This document shows positions 7,129-14,099 of a stretch of 15,206 bases of DNA, piece after piece. The position numbers and the translations under genes are program-made. Origin of the DNA: JBEKYH01 sp049511115 (GTDB taxonomy: Bacteria; Planctomycetota; Phycisphaerae; Tepidisphaerales; Tepidisphaeraceae); the NCBI GenBank assembly GCA_049511115.1, contig JBEKYH010000057.1, forward strand, positions 1 through 15,206, read 5' to 3'. Position 1 is the first letter of the stretch. The number at the start of each line of letters is the position of its first letter. The notes beneath the pieces were generated by a model. The model had not been told where the DNA came from. It did not search any database and worked only from the letters and a program-made list of their open reading frames with translations.

Positions 7129-8733
7129 TTAGGAACCGAGTTGGTCGCGCTGGCCGCCTGCGCCGGGTGCGGGTGTTTTCGGCGGCCACCAATACAAGTC
7201 GGTGTCATCCAAAGCATCCAGCACGATGCGGCGATACACCTCCATCTGACTAGGATTGATGCGCACGCGTTCGCGGAGTTCGATAAACAGGAAGCTCGAA
7301 TCCAAGTCTTCGCGGCGGGAATTCAGGTCTTGGTACAGAATCGCCTCATGCGTGTCGAGCAGATATTCGGCGATCTCCTTGTTCATGCGACCCTCGAGTG
7401 GCTGCTCGATGAGATAGAAAAACCAGGGGTCGATGGTAATCACGCGAAGTTGCAACAGAGTTGAGCCGCCCAGGATTGCCAGGGCGAGCGCGAGGGTTGT
7501 CCAAGTGACCAGCGCGTGCCGCGCTTCGTGCGGGGCGGGCGCCAGGAGCAGCGCGGGCGTGGCCGCCATGGGGAGGATGAACAGCATGTAGCGGGGGCCA
7601 TAGGACCATTCGCCGCGCCAGGTGGGCAGGCTGCCCAGGACCAGGAGGATCAAGACAAACGCGGATAGGATCACGCCGGCGTCGAGCGGAAATGCGGCGG
7701 CGAATCGGCGCAGGCGCGGCAAGGCGAGCAGGAGGAGCGGGAAATAAATGAAGACGCTCCAGTGAACGCTGAACAGCAGTCCGCAGACGCCGTTGAGAAC
7801 GTTAGCGGGAGGAAGCCGGGTGGGACGCGGCCATTGCTCGTAGCCGGTGAGGAAGGGTGAGCCGAATTTCAGGTCATTGACGAGGCCGAGCAGGGCGAGG
7901 ATGGCAAGGGCGGGAAGCAGAAGAACCGGCGCAAGGCGACGGGGGTTTTGGCCGCGCGCGATGGTTGCAACGATGTAAACCAGGATCATCCAGGGAAGGA
8001 AGATGCCGTAGACGATTCGGGAGAAAACCAGCATGGCCACGAAAAGCCAGGCCAGGAGGGTCCAGCGCGACGAGGGCAAACCCGGCCGGTCAAAGCTGCG
8101 GAAAAGGCAGGCGCAGGCGAGGGTGAAAAAGAGGGCGTGATCGATCTCACTTTCCTGAGCGCGCTGGTAGTACCAGAGATAAGTGGCGAAAAAGCAGGCC
8201 AAAACGTAGAGCACGCGCAGCCAGGGATTCGGCGCATAGCGTGCGGCCAGGCGATAGAGGGCCAGCGCGAGCAGGAGGCTGATGAGGATGTTCCAGGAAT
8301 TGAGGATCAGGACATTGGGATCGGCGGGCGTGGGAAACTTGCCGGTCAGCAGCCGCTCGGCAAGCATCGGCGGCAGGGCCATAACTGTGTTGAAGAGGCC
8401 GAATTTGGAATAGTAGTGGCCGTCAACGGGATTGAGGACGAAGTATTCGCCGCGGCTGCCGGTGGATGCGGCGACAGCCGGTTCGATCCAGAGCTGGCCG
8501 TGCTGGAGGATGGCCAGGGCCTCGTGACGCCAGATGGCGGGGTCGGCGCTCCAGATGCGGGCGGGCATGAATAGCACTTCAATCGCCAATACCACCAGTA
8601 GCAGTAAGCCGCCGATCTTCCAATCACAGAGGCGTGCGCTAGGAACGGATGGTGAAGCGGCAGGCGGTTGCGCGGTCATTGGGAGCGTTCTACGCCAAGG
8701 GGCGGCGAACGCCAATAGGCACGTCCCTTGCAT
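7129..8733 (-). CDS. Polytopic membrane protein, probable GT-C/GT39-type glycosyltransferase
   Basis: The product has about ten hydrophobic segments spread over its length, for example GGLLLLVVLAIEVLF near the N-terminus, ISLLLALALYRLA, VLYVLACFFATYLWYY and LLAWLFVAMLVF. The first long extracytoplasmic loop carries WRHEALAILQHGQLW and LNPVDGHYYSKFGL, a pattern like lipid-phosphate-sugar-dependent GT-C enzymes (ArnT/PMT type), though the classic early acidic pair is not obvious. Function is thus inferred from topology. The C-terminus is soluble and rich in R, E and D. The ATG at 8733 gives the longest frame; a CATAAT -10-like box lies at 8753-8758. An internal ATG at 8679 (MTAQPPAASP) is equally plausible, because the extra 18 codons look atypical and neither start has a Shine-Dalgarno. 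It converges on the sigma gene with only 11 bp between stops. Confidence 0.65.
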   Translation of the reverse strand: MQGTCLLAFAAPWRRTLPMTAQPPAASPSVPSARLCDWKIGGLLLLVVLAIEVLFMPARIWSADPAIWRHEALAILQHGQLWIEPAVAASTGSRGEYFVLNPVDGHYYSKFGLFNTVMALPPMLAERLLTGKFPTPADPNVLILNSWNILISLLLALALYRLAARYAPNPWLRVLYVLACFFATYLWYYQRAQESEIDHALFFTLACACLFRSFDRPGLPSSRWTLLAWLFVAMLVFSRIVYGIFLPWMILVYIVATIARGQNPRRLAPVLLLPALAILALLGLVNDLKFGSPFLTGYEQWPRPTRLPPANVLNGVCGLLFSVHWSVFIYFPLLLLALPRLRRFAAAFPLDAGVILSAFVLILLVLGSLPTWRGEWSYGPRYMLFILPMAATPALLLAPAPHEARHALVTWTTLALALAILGGSTLLQLRVITIDPWFFYLIEQPLEGRMNKEIAEYLLDTHEAILYQDLNSRREDLDSSFLFIELRERVRINPSQMEVYRRIVLDALDDTDLYWWPPKTPAPGAGGQRDQLGS

Positions 8734-8811
8734 CTCTGGAACGGGAGACGATTATGGAGAAACGCGAAAGGTGCGGCGTTGGGGCATGTCGCGCGAGTGG
8801 ACCGAAGCGCC

Positions 8812-8836
8812 TTACTTGACTTTTGTGTCTAAGTAA
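8812..8836. promoter_or_regulatory. Inverted repeat across the -35 region, candidate operator
   Basis: TTACTT (8812-8817) and AAGTAA (8831-8836) are perfect complements centred on 8824. GAC (8818-8820) and GTC (8827-8829) extend the symmetry with one bulged base. The repeat covers the -35 hexamer and most of the spacer of the promoter driving the nucleotidyltransferase/XRE pair. That is where an autoregulating XRE repressor would be expected to bind. Confidence 0.5.
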
Positions 8837-8844
8837 TCTATTCT
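8816..8844 (+). promoter_or_regulatory. Promoter of the nucleotidyltransferase/XRE operon; transcript probably leaderless
   Basis: TTGACT at 8816-8821 (five of six to consensus) and TATTCT at 8839-8844 (four of six) are exactly 17 bp apart. The GTG start at 8851 is 6 bp after the -10 box, so the predicted first transcribed base falls on or beside the start codon. No Shine-Dalgarno precedes the GTG. Both facts point to a leaderless message. Confidence 0.65.
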
Positions 8845-8850
8845 GCGATT

Positions 8851-9387
8851 GTGAGTTCATTGGCGCCTTTCACGGACGAAGGGGTGCTGCCACCAGGCGA
8901 TTATGAAATCTCGGCGGGTGACTTGCTTGTGTCGCCGCTCGTGGTTGGCTGGGGAGGCGGAACGGAATGGGACGCCACATGGCGGCGACTCCTCGCAAAT
9001 AATTTGACAGTACTCCTGAAGCATCTGTGGGCAGTCGGCGTTCGGAACGCCTTCATTGATGGTTCATTTGTGGAGAATAAGCCTCACCCGAACGACATCG
9101 ACGGATACTTCGAGTGCGACAAGGACGTCTGGTACGGAGGCGAGTTGACGGCGCGACTCCAGGAACTCGATCCGATCTGGAATTGGGAGCGACGCTTCCG
9201 GACGGCGGCAAGTCCGAAACGACAACTGGCGATGTGGCATAAATACCGAGTTGAACTATTCCCGCACGTTGGGCAGGGGACAGGCATTTTGGACGAGTTT
9301 GGTTACGAACTTGAGTTTCCGTCGGCATTCCGGCAGACCAGAAACTTTCTGAAAAAGGGCATTGTGAAGGTCGGAGGCCAGCCATGA
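8851..9387 (+). CDS. Nucleotidyltransferase-fold protein (DUF6932-like), paired with XRE regulator
   Basis: The 178-residue protein shows the minimal nucleotidyltransferase signature: FIDGSFVENK with G71-S72, then D82-I-D84, and a later strand YRVELFPH in which E135 could be the third carboxylate. Around it are LPPGDYE near the N-terminus and a C-terminal FRQTRNFLKKGIVK. This resembles small DUF6932-type proteins with a pol-beta-like nucleotidyltransferase fold, which I know only as hypothetical. By analogy with AbiEii or MNT-type proteins it could transfer nucleotides to RNA or protein, but no substrate can be read from the sequence. It starts with GTG, without Shine-Dalgarno, right after a strong promoter. 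Its TGA overlaps the next ATG. Codons end in A/T more often than in the flanking genes, a mild hint of transfer. Confidence 0.75.
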   Translation: MSSLAPFTDEGVLPPGDYEISAGDLLVSPLVVGWGGGTEWDATWRRLLANNLTVLLKHLWAVGVRNAFIDGSFVENKPHPNDIDGYFECDKDVWYGGELTARLQELDPIWNWERRFRTAASPKRQLAMWHKYRVELFPHVGQGTGILDEFGYELEFPSAFRQTRNFLKKGIVKVGGQP

Positions 9388-9827
9388 TTCGAACAGAAAC
9401 CGAATATCAAAACTCGCTTAAGAAAATTGAACAGGGTGAGCAGTTGCTGCGCGAACAGGAGAAGAGACTTGCCGCGGAAGGATTGCGTCCGGAACAAGTC
9501 AAGCGGGGGTTGGATCCTAGCCGTGTTTTTCACGACCAGATCAGGGACGAGGTTGAAAGCTATGAGCGGCTGAAGAAGGGCCAGTTTGACGAACTTGAGA
9601 ATCTGCATGGGATCGGGCAGATGCTCATCGGCGTGCGAATCGCGATGGGCCTTTCGCAACGAGAATTGGCCGAGAAGCTGGGCGTACACGAATCACAGGT
9701 TTCTCGCGACGAGCGCAATGAATATTACGGGATCGCGGTGGAAAGAGTGAGCCGAATCCTGGAAGCGCTGGGTGTTGTGATCACTACGCGGGTCAAAAAG
9801 GTTCCGGCACTGGCAAAATCGGCGTAG
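9384..9827 (+). CDS. XRE-family regulator with helical N-terminus, partner of the nucleotidyltransferase
   Basis: The 147-residue protein has two parts. Residues 1-70 are highly charged and predicted helical (EYQNSLKKIEQGEQLLREQE), probably a coiled coil for dimerisation or partner binding. Residues 75-135 form an XRE-type DNA-binding domain, with LSQRELAEKLGVHESQVSRDE as the helix-turn-helix. The ATGA overlap with the preceding gene implies translational coupling and balanced dosage, as in many toxin-antitoxin pairs. It is the obvious candidate to bind the inverted repeat at 8812-8836. By analogy it would act as antitoxin and repressor with the nucleotidyltransferase as effector, but a plain regulatory pair is not excluded. 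Confidence 0.85.
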   Translation: MIRTETEYQNSLKKIEQGEQLLREQEKRLAAEGLRPEQVKRGLDPSRVFHDQIRDEVESYERLKKGQFDELENLHGIGQMLIGVRIAMGLSQRELAEKLGVHESQVSRDERNEYYGIAVERVSRILEALGVVITTRVKKVPALAKSA

Positions 9828-9829
9828 AT

Positions 9830-9887
9830 GGTAGAGTGGGCATCGCCGGCCAATTTCGGCAAGAAGGTGGGCAGTGCCCACCCTACA
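9830..9887. repeat. Inverted repeat with strong hairpin between convergent genes
   Basis: ggtgggc (9866-9872) pairs with gcccacc (9876-9882) in a 7-bp stem with a 3-base loop. The upstream segment gtagagtgggcatcgcc (9831-9847) is a diverged complement of the stretch ending gcccaccctac (to 9886), so the unit is itself a larger inverted repeat. It lies just after the XRE stop and before the stop of the minus-strand transaldolase, where it could serve as a two-way terminator. I recall similar 'gggtgggcactgcccaccc' sequences as dispersed intergenic repeats in other genomes. Confidence 0.5.
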
Positions 9888-9901
9888 AATTGCGAGCCTC
9901 C

Positions 9902-10618
9902 TTACAAACTAAACCCCGCCGATTTGGCGTCCTGGTAGAACATCTTTACGGTCTCCAGCGAATAGGCGGTCAGGTCCTTGCCGATCAGGTCGAGCTTCTT
10001 CAGGACATCCGTGGTGGCGGTGATGATGTGGCAGCCGATCTGGTCGGCCTGGATGACGTTGAAGAGTTCGCGCGGGCTGGCCCAGATGAGCTCCTGGGTC
10101 GGGTGGGGGCGGAGGATTTCCATAGACTGCTTCATGATCGGCAGGGGGTCGCGGCCGGTGTCGGCGATGCGGCCAGCGAAAACCGAGACATACGAGGAAG
10201 CGTAATCGCCCAGGGCGTCGGAGATGCGCTGCACCTGGGCGACGGTCGTCATGGCGGTGATGTTGAGTTTCACGCCTTCGCTGGCGAGCTTGTGGATCAA
10301 GTCGTCGGCAGGCTCGGCGCGGGTATTGGTGACGGGGATTTTCACATAGACGTTTTTGCCCCAGGACATGATTTCCAGCGCCTGGCGGTGCATTTCGTCG
10401 AATTCGTCGGAGAAGACTTCAAAGGAGATGGGCTTATCGGGAATGGCGGCCAGCACCTTGTGGGCGAAGGCGCGGTAGTCGGTGATTCCGGCCTTGTGCA
10501 TGAGGGTGGGGTTGGTGGTCAGGCCGCCGATGTAGGGGCGCCGCGACATTTCCACCATGGCGGCCAGGTCGGCGCCGTCGGCGAAGAGTTTGACCTTCAA
10601 ATCGTTAATACCCGGCAT
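9902..10618 (-). CDS. Small transaldolase (TAL/FSA-type)
   Basis: The 238-residue protein is a TIM-barrel transaldolase of the short type. It shows LFADGAD with D14, the TTNPTL motif at 34-39, and YVKIPVTNT with K93 as the Schiff-base lysine. NITAMTT (119-125) and SVFAGRIADTGRDP (about 145-158) follow. Transaldolase converts fructose 6-phosphate plus erythrose 4-phosphate to sedoheptulose 7-phosphate plus glyceraldehyde 3-phosphate; the short forms may instead act as fructose-6-phosphate aldolases. I chose the ATG at 10618 because GAGGAG lies about 8 nt before it on the minus strand; the frame could extend to an ATG at 10645 without such a signal. It follows the GmhB-like gene by 47 bp, so it may supply sedoheptulose 7-phosphate to that pathway. 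Confidence 0.88.
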   Translation of the reverse strand: MPGINDLKVKLFADGADLAAMVEMSRRPYIGGLTTNPTLMHKAGITDYRAFAHKVLAAIPDKPISFEVFSDEFDEMHRQALEIMSWGKNVYVKIPVTNTRAEPADDLIHKLASEGVKLNITAMTTVAQVQRISDALGDYASSYVSVFAGRIADTGRDPLPIMKQSMEILRPHPTQELIWASPRELFNVIQADQIGCHIITATTDVLKKLDLIGKDLTAYSLETVKMFYQDAKSAGFSL

Positions 10619-10665
10619 CGTTAGAACTCCTCGCTGTTGGGCCAAAACGGCCGTTTAGACAGCTC

Positions 10666-11226
10666 TTATCGGCTTGGCGACTCGCTCTTTGCCAACCTGG
10701 CGATGATGGCTGACGCTTCAAGCAAATCGGCCGCCTTAAAATCGGGACGGCAGGTGTCCGCCTTGCTGTAGGATCGTTCGATCAGGATTGTTTTACAACC
10801 CGCCGCGGCGCCGGCGAGACAATCGCTGGCACGGTCGCCAACCATAAAACTACCCGACAAATCAATTTTATGCGACTCGGCAGCGTCGCGGAGCAGGCCC
10901 GGTCTGGGTTTGCGGCAGAGGCAATTATGGTGGTTATCGTGCGGGCAGATGCGGAATTCGTCGAGGGGCAATTGGTTCTTGAGAACCTGGTTGATGGCTT
11001 CGACGCCGGCAAGGGTCTGGGCGCCGCGGGCCACGTCGGGCTGATTGGTGACGACGATCAAAAGGAAGCCAAGGTGTTTCAGGACAGCGACGGCTTCTTT
11101 GACCCCGGGGAGAATTCGCGTTTCGCTAACGCAGGAGGGCGGGTACGCGACGCCATCGCGGACGAAGGTCTCGTTGAGGACGCCGTCCCGGTCTAGAAAA
11201 ACCGCCCGCGAGGCTGGTGCGCTCAT
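10666..11226 (-). CDS. gmhB: GmhB-like HAD-IIIA phosphatase (heptose 1,7-bisphosphate phosphatase family)
   Basis: The 186-residue protein has the HAD motifs in order: FLDRDGVLN with D12 and D14, VVTNQPDV with T60-N61, K106, and VGDRASD with D131 and D135. C94-P-H96 and C102-L-C104-R-K form the zinc-loop signature of GmhB and histidinol-phosphatase-type HAD-IIIA enzymes. GmhB removes the 7-phosphate of D-glycero-D-manno-heptose 1,7-bisphosphate. Its neighbours here (SIS and transaldolase genes) favour a heptose role over a histidine one. The ATG at 11226 overlaps the TGA of the upstream SIS gene as ATGA, typical coupling. An ATG at 11244 would lengthen the overlap to 22 bp and is less likely. 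Confidence 0.82.
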   Translation of the reverse strand: MSAPASRAVFLDRDGVLNETFVRDGVAYPPSCVSETRILPGVKEAVAVLKHLGFLLIVVTNQPDVARGAQTLAGVEAINQVLKNQLPLDEFRICPHDNHHNCLCRKPRPGLLRDAAESHKIDLSGSFMVGDRASDCLAGAAAGCKTILIERSYSKADTCRPDFKAADLLEASAIIARLAKSESPSR

Positions 11227-11822
11227 TTGGCTTTGGATTCCCAATGCGTTTGCTGGGCCTTGAGGGAGGGATGGGAAACCAGCAGATGCCAGACAACGGC
11301 CTGGAACGCCTCGGCATGGGGCGTGATGTGGTCGGCGTTGACGGTTGGCACCAGCACGATGGCGTCGGCGACGGTCGCGGTGAACCCGCCGTCGCGGCCG
11401 ACAATGCCGCAGACGGACGCGCCGACCTGTTTGGCATACTGGACGGCGCGGACGAGATTCACGCTGGTGTTTTTCTCGACGCTGCCGCCGCCGACGCTGA
11501 AGACCATGATGGTGTCGTTCTTGCTCAGGTGGCTGGTCTTGAGCCAGGCGCTAAAGACGGTTTCCCAACCTTCGTCATTGGTGCGGGCGGTCAGCTCGGA
11601 GACGTTGTCGGTCGGCGCATAGGCTTCGATGCCGGCGATTTTGCGAAAGTCGTTGACGGCGTGGGAGGCATTGGCGGCGCTGCCGCCGACGCCGAGGAAA
11701 AACAGGCGTCCGCCGCGCTGGCGCGTGGCGGCGAGGAGGGCGGCGGTTTTTTCAATTGCACCGGCGTCAAGTGTGGAGCAAATCTTCGCCGCCTCGGAGA
11801 GAAAATCGCCGCTGAATGACAT
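11223..11822 (-). CDS. SIS-domain protein, GmhA-like sugar-phosphate isomerase
   Basis: The 199-residue protein is a single SIS domain of GmhA length (about 190-200). GVGGSAANASH at 44-54 corresponds to the GmhA phosphate loop G-N-G-G-S-A-A, with N replaced by V. SVGGGSVEKNTS at 109-120 is the second sugar-phosphate loop. The C-terminal helix carries H169, E171, Q174 and H179 (TPHAEAFQAVVWHLL), where GmhA has a different conserved pattern. It is therefore clearly GmhA-related but not certainly a sedoheptulose 7-phosphate isomerase. AAGGA lies 7 nt before the ATG. It starts the block SIS-GmhB-transaldolase after a 188-bp gap that holds an inverted repeat. Confidence 0.78.
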   Translation of the reverse strand: MSFSGDFLSEAAKICSTLDAGAIEKTAALLAATRQRGGRLFFLGVGGSAANASHAVNDFRKIAGIEAYAPTDNVSELTARTNDEGWETVFSAWLKTSHLSKNDTIMVFSVGGGSVEKNTSVNLVRAVQYAKQVGASVCGIVGRDGGFTATVADAIVLVPTVNADHITPHAEAFQAVVWHLLVSHPSLKAQQTHWESKAK

Positions 11823-11867
11823 GGATCAATCCTTTTGTGCCAAGGCAATCGCTGTCGCGATGGCCGG

Positions 11868-11960
11868 GTGAAAGTGTGACGGTAAGAAAGTGTGAAAGAA
11901 GGAAACCCACTTGCCGGCGCTGTCTTACCTTCGCACTTTTAGACTTTCACACTTTCACAC
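11868..11960. repeat. Inverted repeat of gtgtgaaa-type 8-mers
   Basis: gtgaaagtgtga at 11868-11879 is perfectly complementary to tcacactttcac at 11947-11958. The flanks extend the match: agaaagtgtgaaag (about 11885-11898) is a diverged complement of gcacttttagac (about 11933-11944). Read on the minus strand, the right arm is a tandem gtgtgaaa-gtgtgaaa. The arms flank about 33 unpaired bases. It sits in the only sizeable gap of the minus-strand cluster, between the SDR and SIS genes. It could be a dispersed repeat or a transcript-processing or attenuation element. Confidence 0.6.
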
Positions 11961-11968
11961 CTGAACCA

Positions 11969-11984
11969 ACGGCGTTCTCGCCGT
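11969..11984. repeat. Short hairpin in SDR-SIS gap
   Basis: acggcg (11969-11974) pairs with cgccgt (11979-11984) around a 4-base loop. It lies next to the inverted repeat and 27 bp after the SDR stop on the minus strand. No T-run follows, so intrinsic termination is not clearly supported. Confidence 0.35.
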
Positions 11985-12010
11985 CAATTGCCGTATTCTA
12001 CTGAACTCTC

Positions 12011-12871
12011 TCACCATTTTCTCCCCCGGTCTTCGGGGACGATGCGGCGGAGGGTGTAAATGTCGGTTTTGGCTAATTCTTCGCGACGGGCGGGCAAATC
12101 CTGCCAGGGGTCCCAGACGGCGGAGAAGAGGCGGCCGGTGATGCCATCGCTGGCGGGAGAGGCGAGGAAGAGGACCAATTCGGCGGCTTTGTCCGGTGAT
12201 GCGCCGCCGGATTCTTTTTGCTTGAGGGCCTTTTCATATTCGCGCGTCGCGCCGGACGGGCCGCGTGCGAGGAGTTCGTCCAACATGCGGGTGTTCATGG
12301 CGCCGGGGGCGACGCAATTGATATCGATGCCAGTGCCCGCAGCCTCCACAGCGAGCGTTTCGCTCAGGCGGACTAGCGCGGCTTTACTTGACGCATAGGC
12401 GGAAAAATCGGGGCGAGGCGAGGTTGCGCCGCCGCCGGAGATGTTGATGATTTTGCCCCAACCCTTTTTCCGCATCGGTTCGATGAATTGCTGACACAGG
12501 CGCGCCGGGGCGAAAAAGTTCACCTCCATCACCGTGCGCCATGCGTCGAAATCGACGGTGGAAAGCGGGCCAATCGGGCCTTGAATGGCGGCGTTGTTGA
12601 TGAGGATATCGGGGAAGACGCCGGAATCGAGGCAAAAGTCGTGGAGGGCATCCACATCACCCGGACGCGATAGATTGACCGAAATGCCGCGAATTTGAGG
12701 GGTTGGCGCCGGATCGTCGCTGATGAGTTCCCATAGATCAACCACGCCTCTGGCGGTGAGAATAAGACCAGCGCCCGCGGCGAGCAGGCGGCGCGCGATG
12801 GCCAGGCCGAAGCCGCGCGATGCGCCGGTGATCAGGGCCGTCTTACCCGCGAGCGGTTTCGCCTCATCCAT
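12011..12871 (-). CDS. Short-chain dehydrogenase/reductase (classical SDR)
   Basis: The 286-residue protein has the classical SDR layout: the nucleotide-binding TGASRGFG at 15-22, NNAA at 92-95, NISGGG at 143-148, and Y159-A-S-S-K163 as the active-site pair. The usual catalytic serine position is not a clean match: S145 is followed by glycines, so its role should be checked. A C-terminal extension (WDPWQDLPARREELAKTDIYTLRRI) is longer than in fabG-type enzymes and probably marks a distinct subfamily. The likely reaction is NAD(P)-dependent oxidation or reduction of a sugar or polyketide-like hydroxyl; context favours a sugar. Its start overlaps the end of the upstream GT2 gene by 8 bp, so it belongs to the epimerase-GT2-SDR operon. 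Confidence 0.85.
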   Translation of the reverse strand: MDEAKPLAGKTALITGASRGFGLAIARRLLAAGAGLILTARGVVDLWELISDDPAPTPQIRGISVNLSRPGDVDALHDFCLDSGVFPDILINNAAIQGPIGPLSTVDFDAWRTVMEVNFFAPARLCQQFIEPMRKKGWGKIINISGGGATSPRPDFSAYASSKAALVRLSETLAVEAAGTGIDINCVAPGAMNTRMLDELLARGPSGATREYEKALKQKESGGASPDKAAELVLFLASPASDGITGRLFSAVWDPWQDLPARREELAKTDIYTLRRIVPEDRGRKW

Positions 12872-14099
12872 TCATTATGCTCCCGCCCCGGCTCGGGCGC
12901 GAAAAGAGAATCATGTGCAAGATTAATGTATGAGTGATGGTTTGCCAGCCCAGAATAATCATCAGCAATCCGAAGACTGCCGGGTAGGAGATCTGGTCGA
13001 GGTGGAGGTGGTGGTAGAACCAGTAAAAGCAGAGATGTATGTTGGCGACCAACCCAATCGCCATAAACGCAATTCCAAGGACCATGCCGCGGTTGTAACT
13101 GAATAATCGCAACACGGCGGGCCGCCAGGTGGGGCGGAAGGCATAATATGCGCGGCTGAGAAGGGCGAGATGGAGAGCGCTGTAACCGACGGTTGAGAGG
13201 GTAACGCCAAAGAGCATCCAATGCAGGTTGAACTCAACTGGGCCGACGTGGCGAGGGCCGCTGCGAAGGGAGAATGCGAGGAGCCATCCAACAAATAGCG
13301 CGGCAATGGCGGGCTTGAGAAGGATCGCATCAGGGGCGAAGACAAACATGGCCCGGAGATTCACCCAGCCGGCTTGCCATGGGCTGAGCCAGCCGCTGCG
13401 CTTGTGGTGGCTCATGCGGCCGTCGCGGTCCTTGTAAAAGCTGATGGGGATTTCGCAGCAGCGCAGGCCAAGGCGCGAGGCCTTGAGGACCATTTCCGAG
13501 GCGTATTCCCAGCCGGAACTTTGCAGGTCGATGCGCCGCAGGGCGTCTGTGGTCAGGCCGCGCATGCCGCAGTGAATGTCGGTGAAGTGGGTGCGGTAGA
13601 GGAAATTCAAAATAGCGGTGGTGCTGGGAGTGCCAAGGTAGCGGTGCAGGGGCGGCATAGCGCCGGTTTCGATATGGCCCCTCATGCGCGAACCCATCAC
13701 GAATTCATTTCCCTCGCGAAGCTTTTCCAAAAAAGGTTTTATCTCGCGAAAATCGTAGGTGAGATCGCAGTCGCCCAGGATGAGATAGCGGCCCTTCACA
13801 TGCGGCAGGGCGTCGATGTAGGCTTGGCCGAGGCCGCGCTTGGGGACGGAGATGACCTTTGCGCCGTGGGCGGTAGCGATTGCGGCGGAATCGTCGGTGG
13901 AGCTGTCCACGATGAGAATCTCGCCGGTGACTCCGGCGTTGCGCAGGCCTTCCGTGCACCAATCGACGAATTCGCCGATCACGAGGCGTTCGTTGAGGCA
14001 GGGGACGAGAATCGTCACCAATGGAGGGGCATCTGTCGGCGCCAGGGGTGGGGCGTCGGGCGGCGTTGTCGGATTGAGAACTTCGGCCGTCCGGGTCAT
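12864..14099 (-). CDS. Family 2 glycosyltransferase with C-terminal membrane segments
   Basis: The 411-residue protein starts with a proline-rich tail (about 1-26), then a GT-A catalytic domain: TILVPCLNE at 29-37, IVDSSTDDS with D65, ILGDCDLTYDF with the D110-C-D112 metal site, and VMGSRMRG at 134-140. This order resembles dolichol/polyprenyl-phosphate sugar synthases. After about residue 255 come roughly four hydrophobic segments, for example LLKPAIAALFVGWLLAF and MVLGIAFMAIGLVA. The enzyme is therefore probably membrane-bound and loads a sugar on a lipid phosphate or glycolipid. Sugar and acceptor are unknown. The start overlaps the epimerase stop as ATGA, and the end overlaps the SDR start, showing tight coupling. 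Confidence 0.88.
   Translation of the reverse strand: MTRTAEVLNPTTPPDAPPLAPTDAPPLVTILVPCLNERLVIGEFVDWCTEGLRNAGVTGEILIVDSSTDDSAAIATAHGAKVISVPKRGLGQAYIDALPHVKGRYLILGDCDLTYDFREIKPFLEKLREGNEFVMGSRMRGHIETGAMPPLHRYLGTPSTTAILNFLYRTHFTDIHCGMRGLTTDALRRIDLQSSGWEYASEMVLKASRLGLRCCEIPISFYKDRDGRMSHHKRSGWLSPWQAGWVNLRAMFVFAPDAILLKPAIAALFVGWLLAFSLRSGPRHVGPVEFNLHWMLFGVTLSTVGYSALHLALLSRAYYAFRPTWRPAVLRLFSYNRGMVLGIAFMAIGLVANIHLCFYWFYHHLHLDQISYPAVFGLLMIILGWQTITHTLILHMILFSRPSRGGSIMNG

Noticed and set aside
9836..10624. 262-codon plus-strand frame opposite the transaldolase gene
   Set aside because: Antisense shadow of a protein with clear TTNP and Schiff-base lysine motifs; it also starts inside an inverted repeat.
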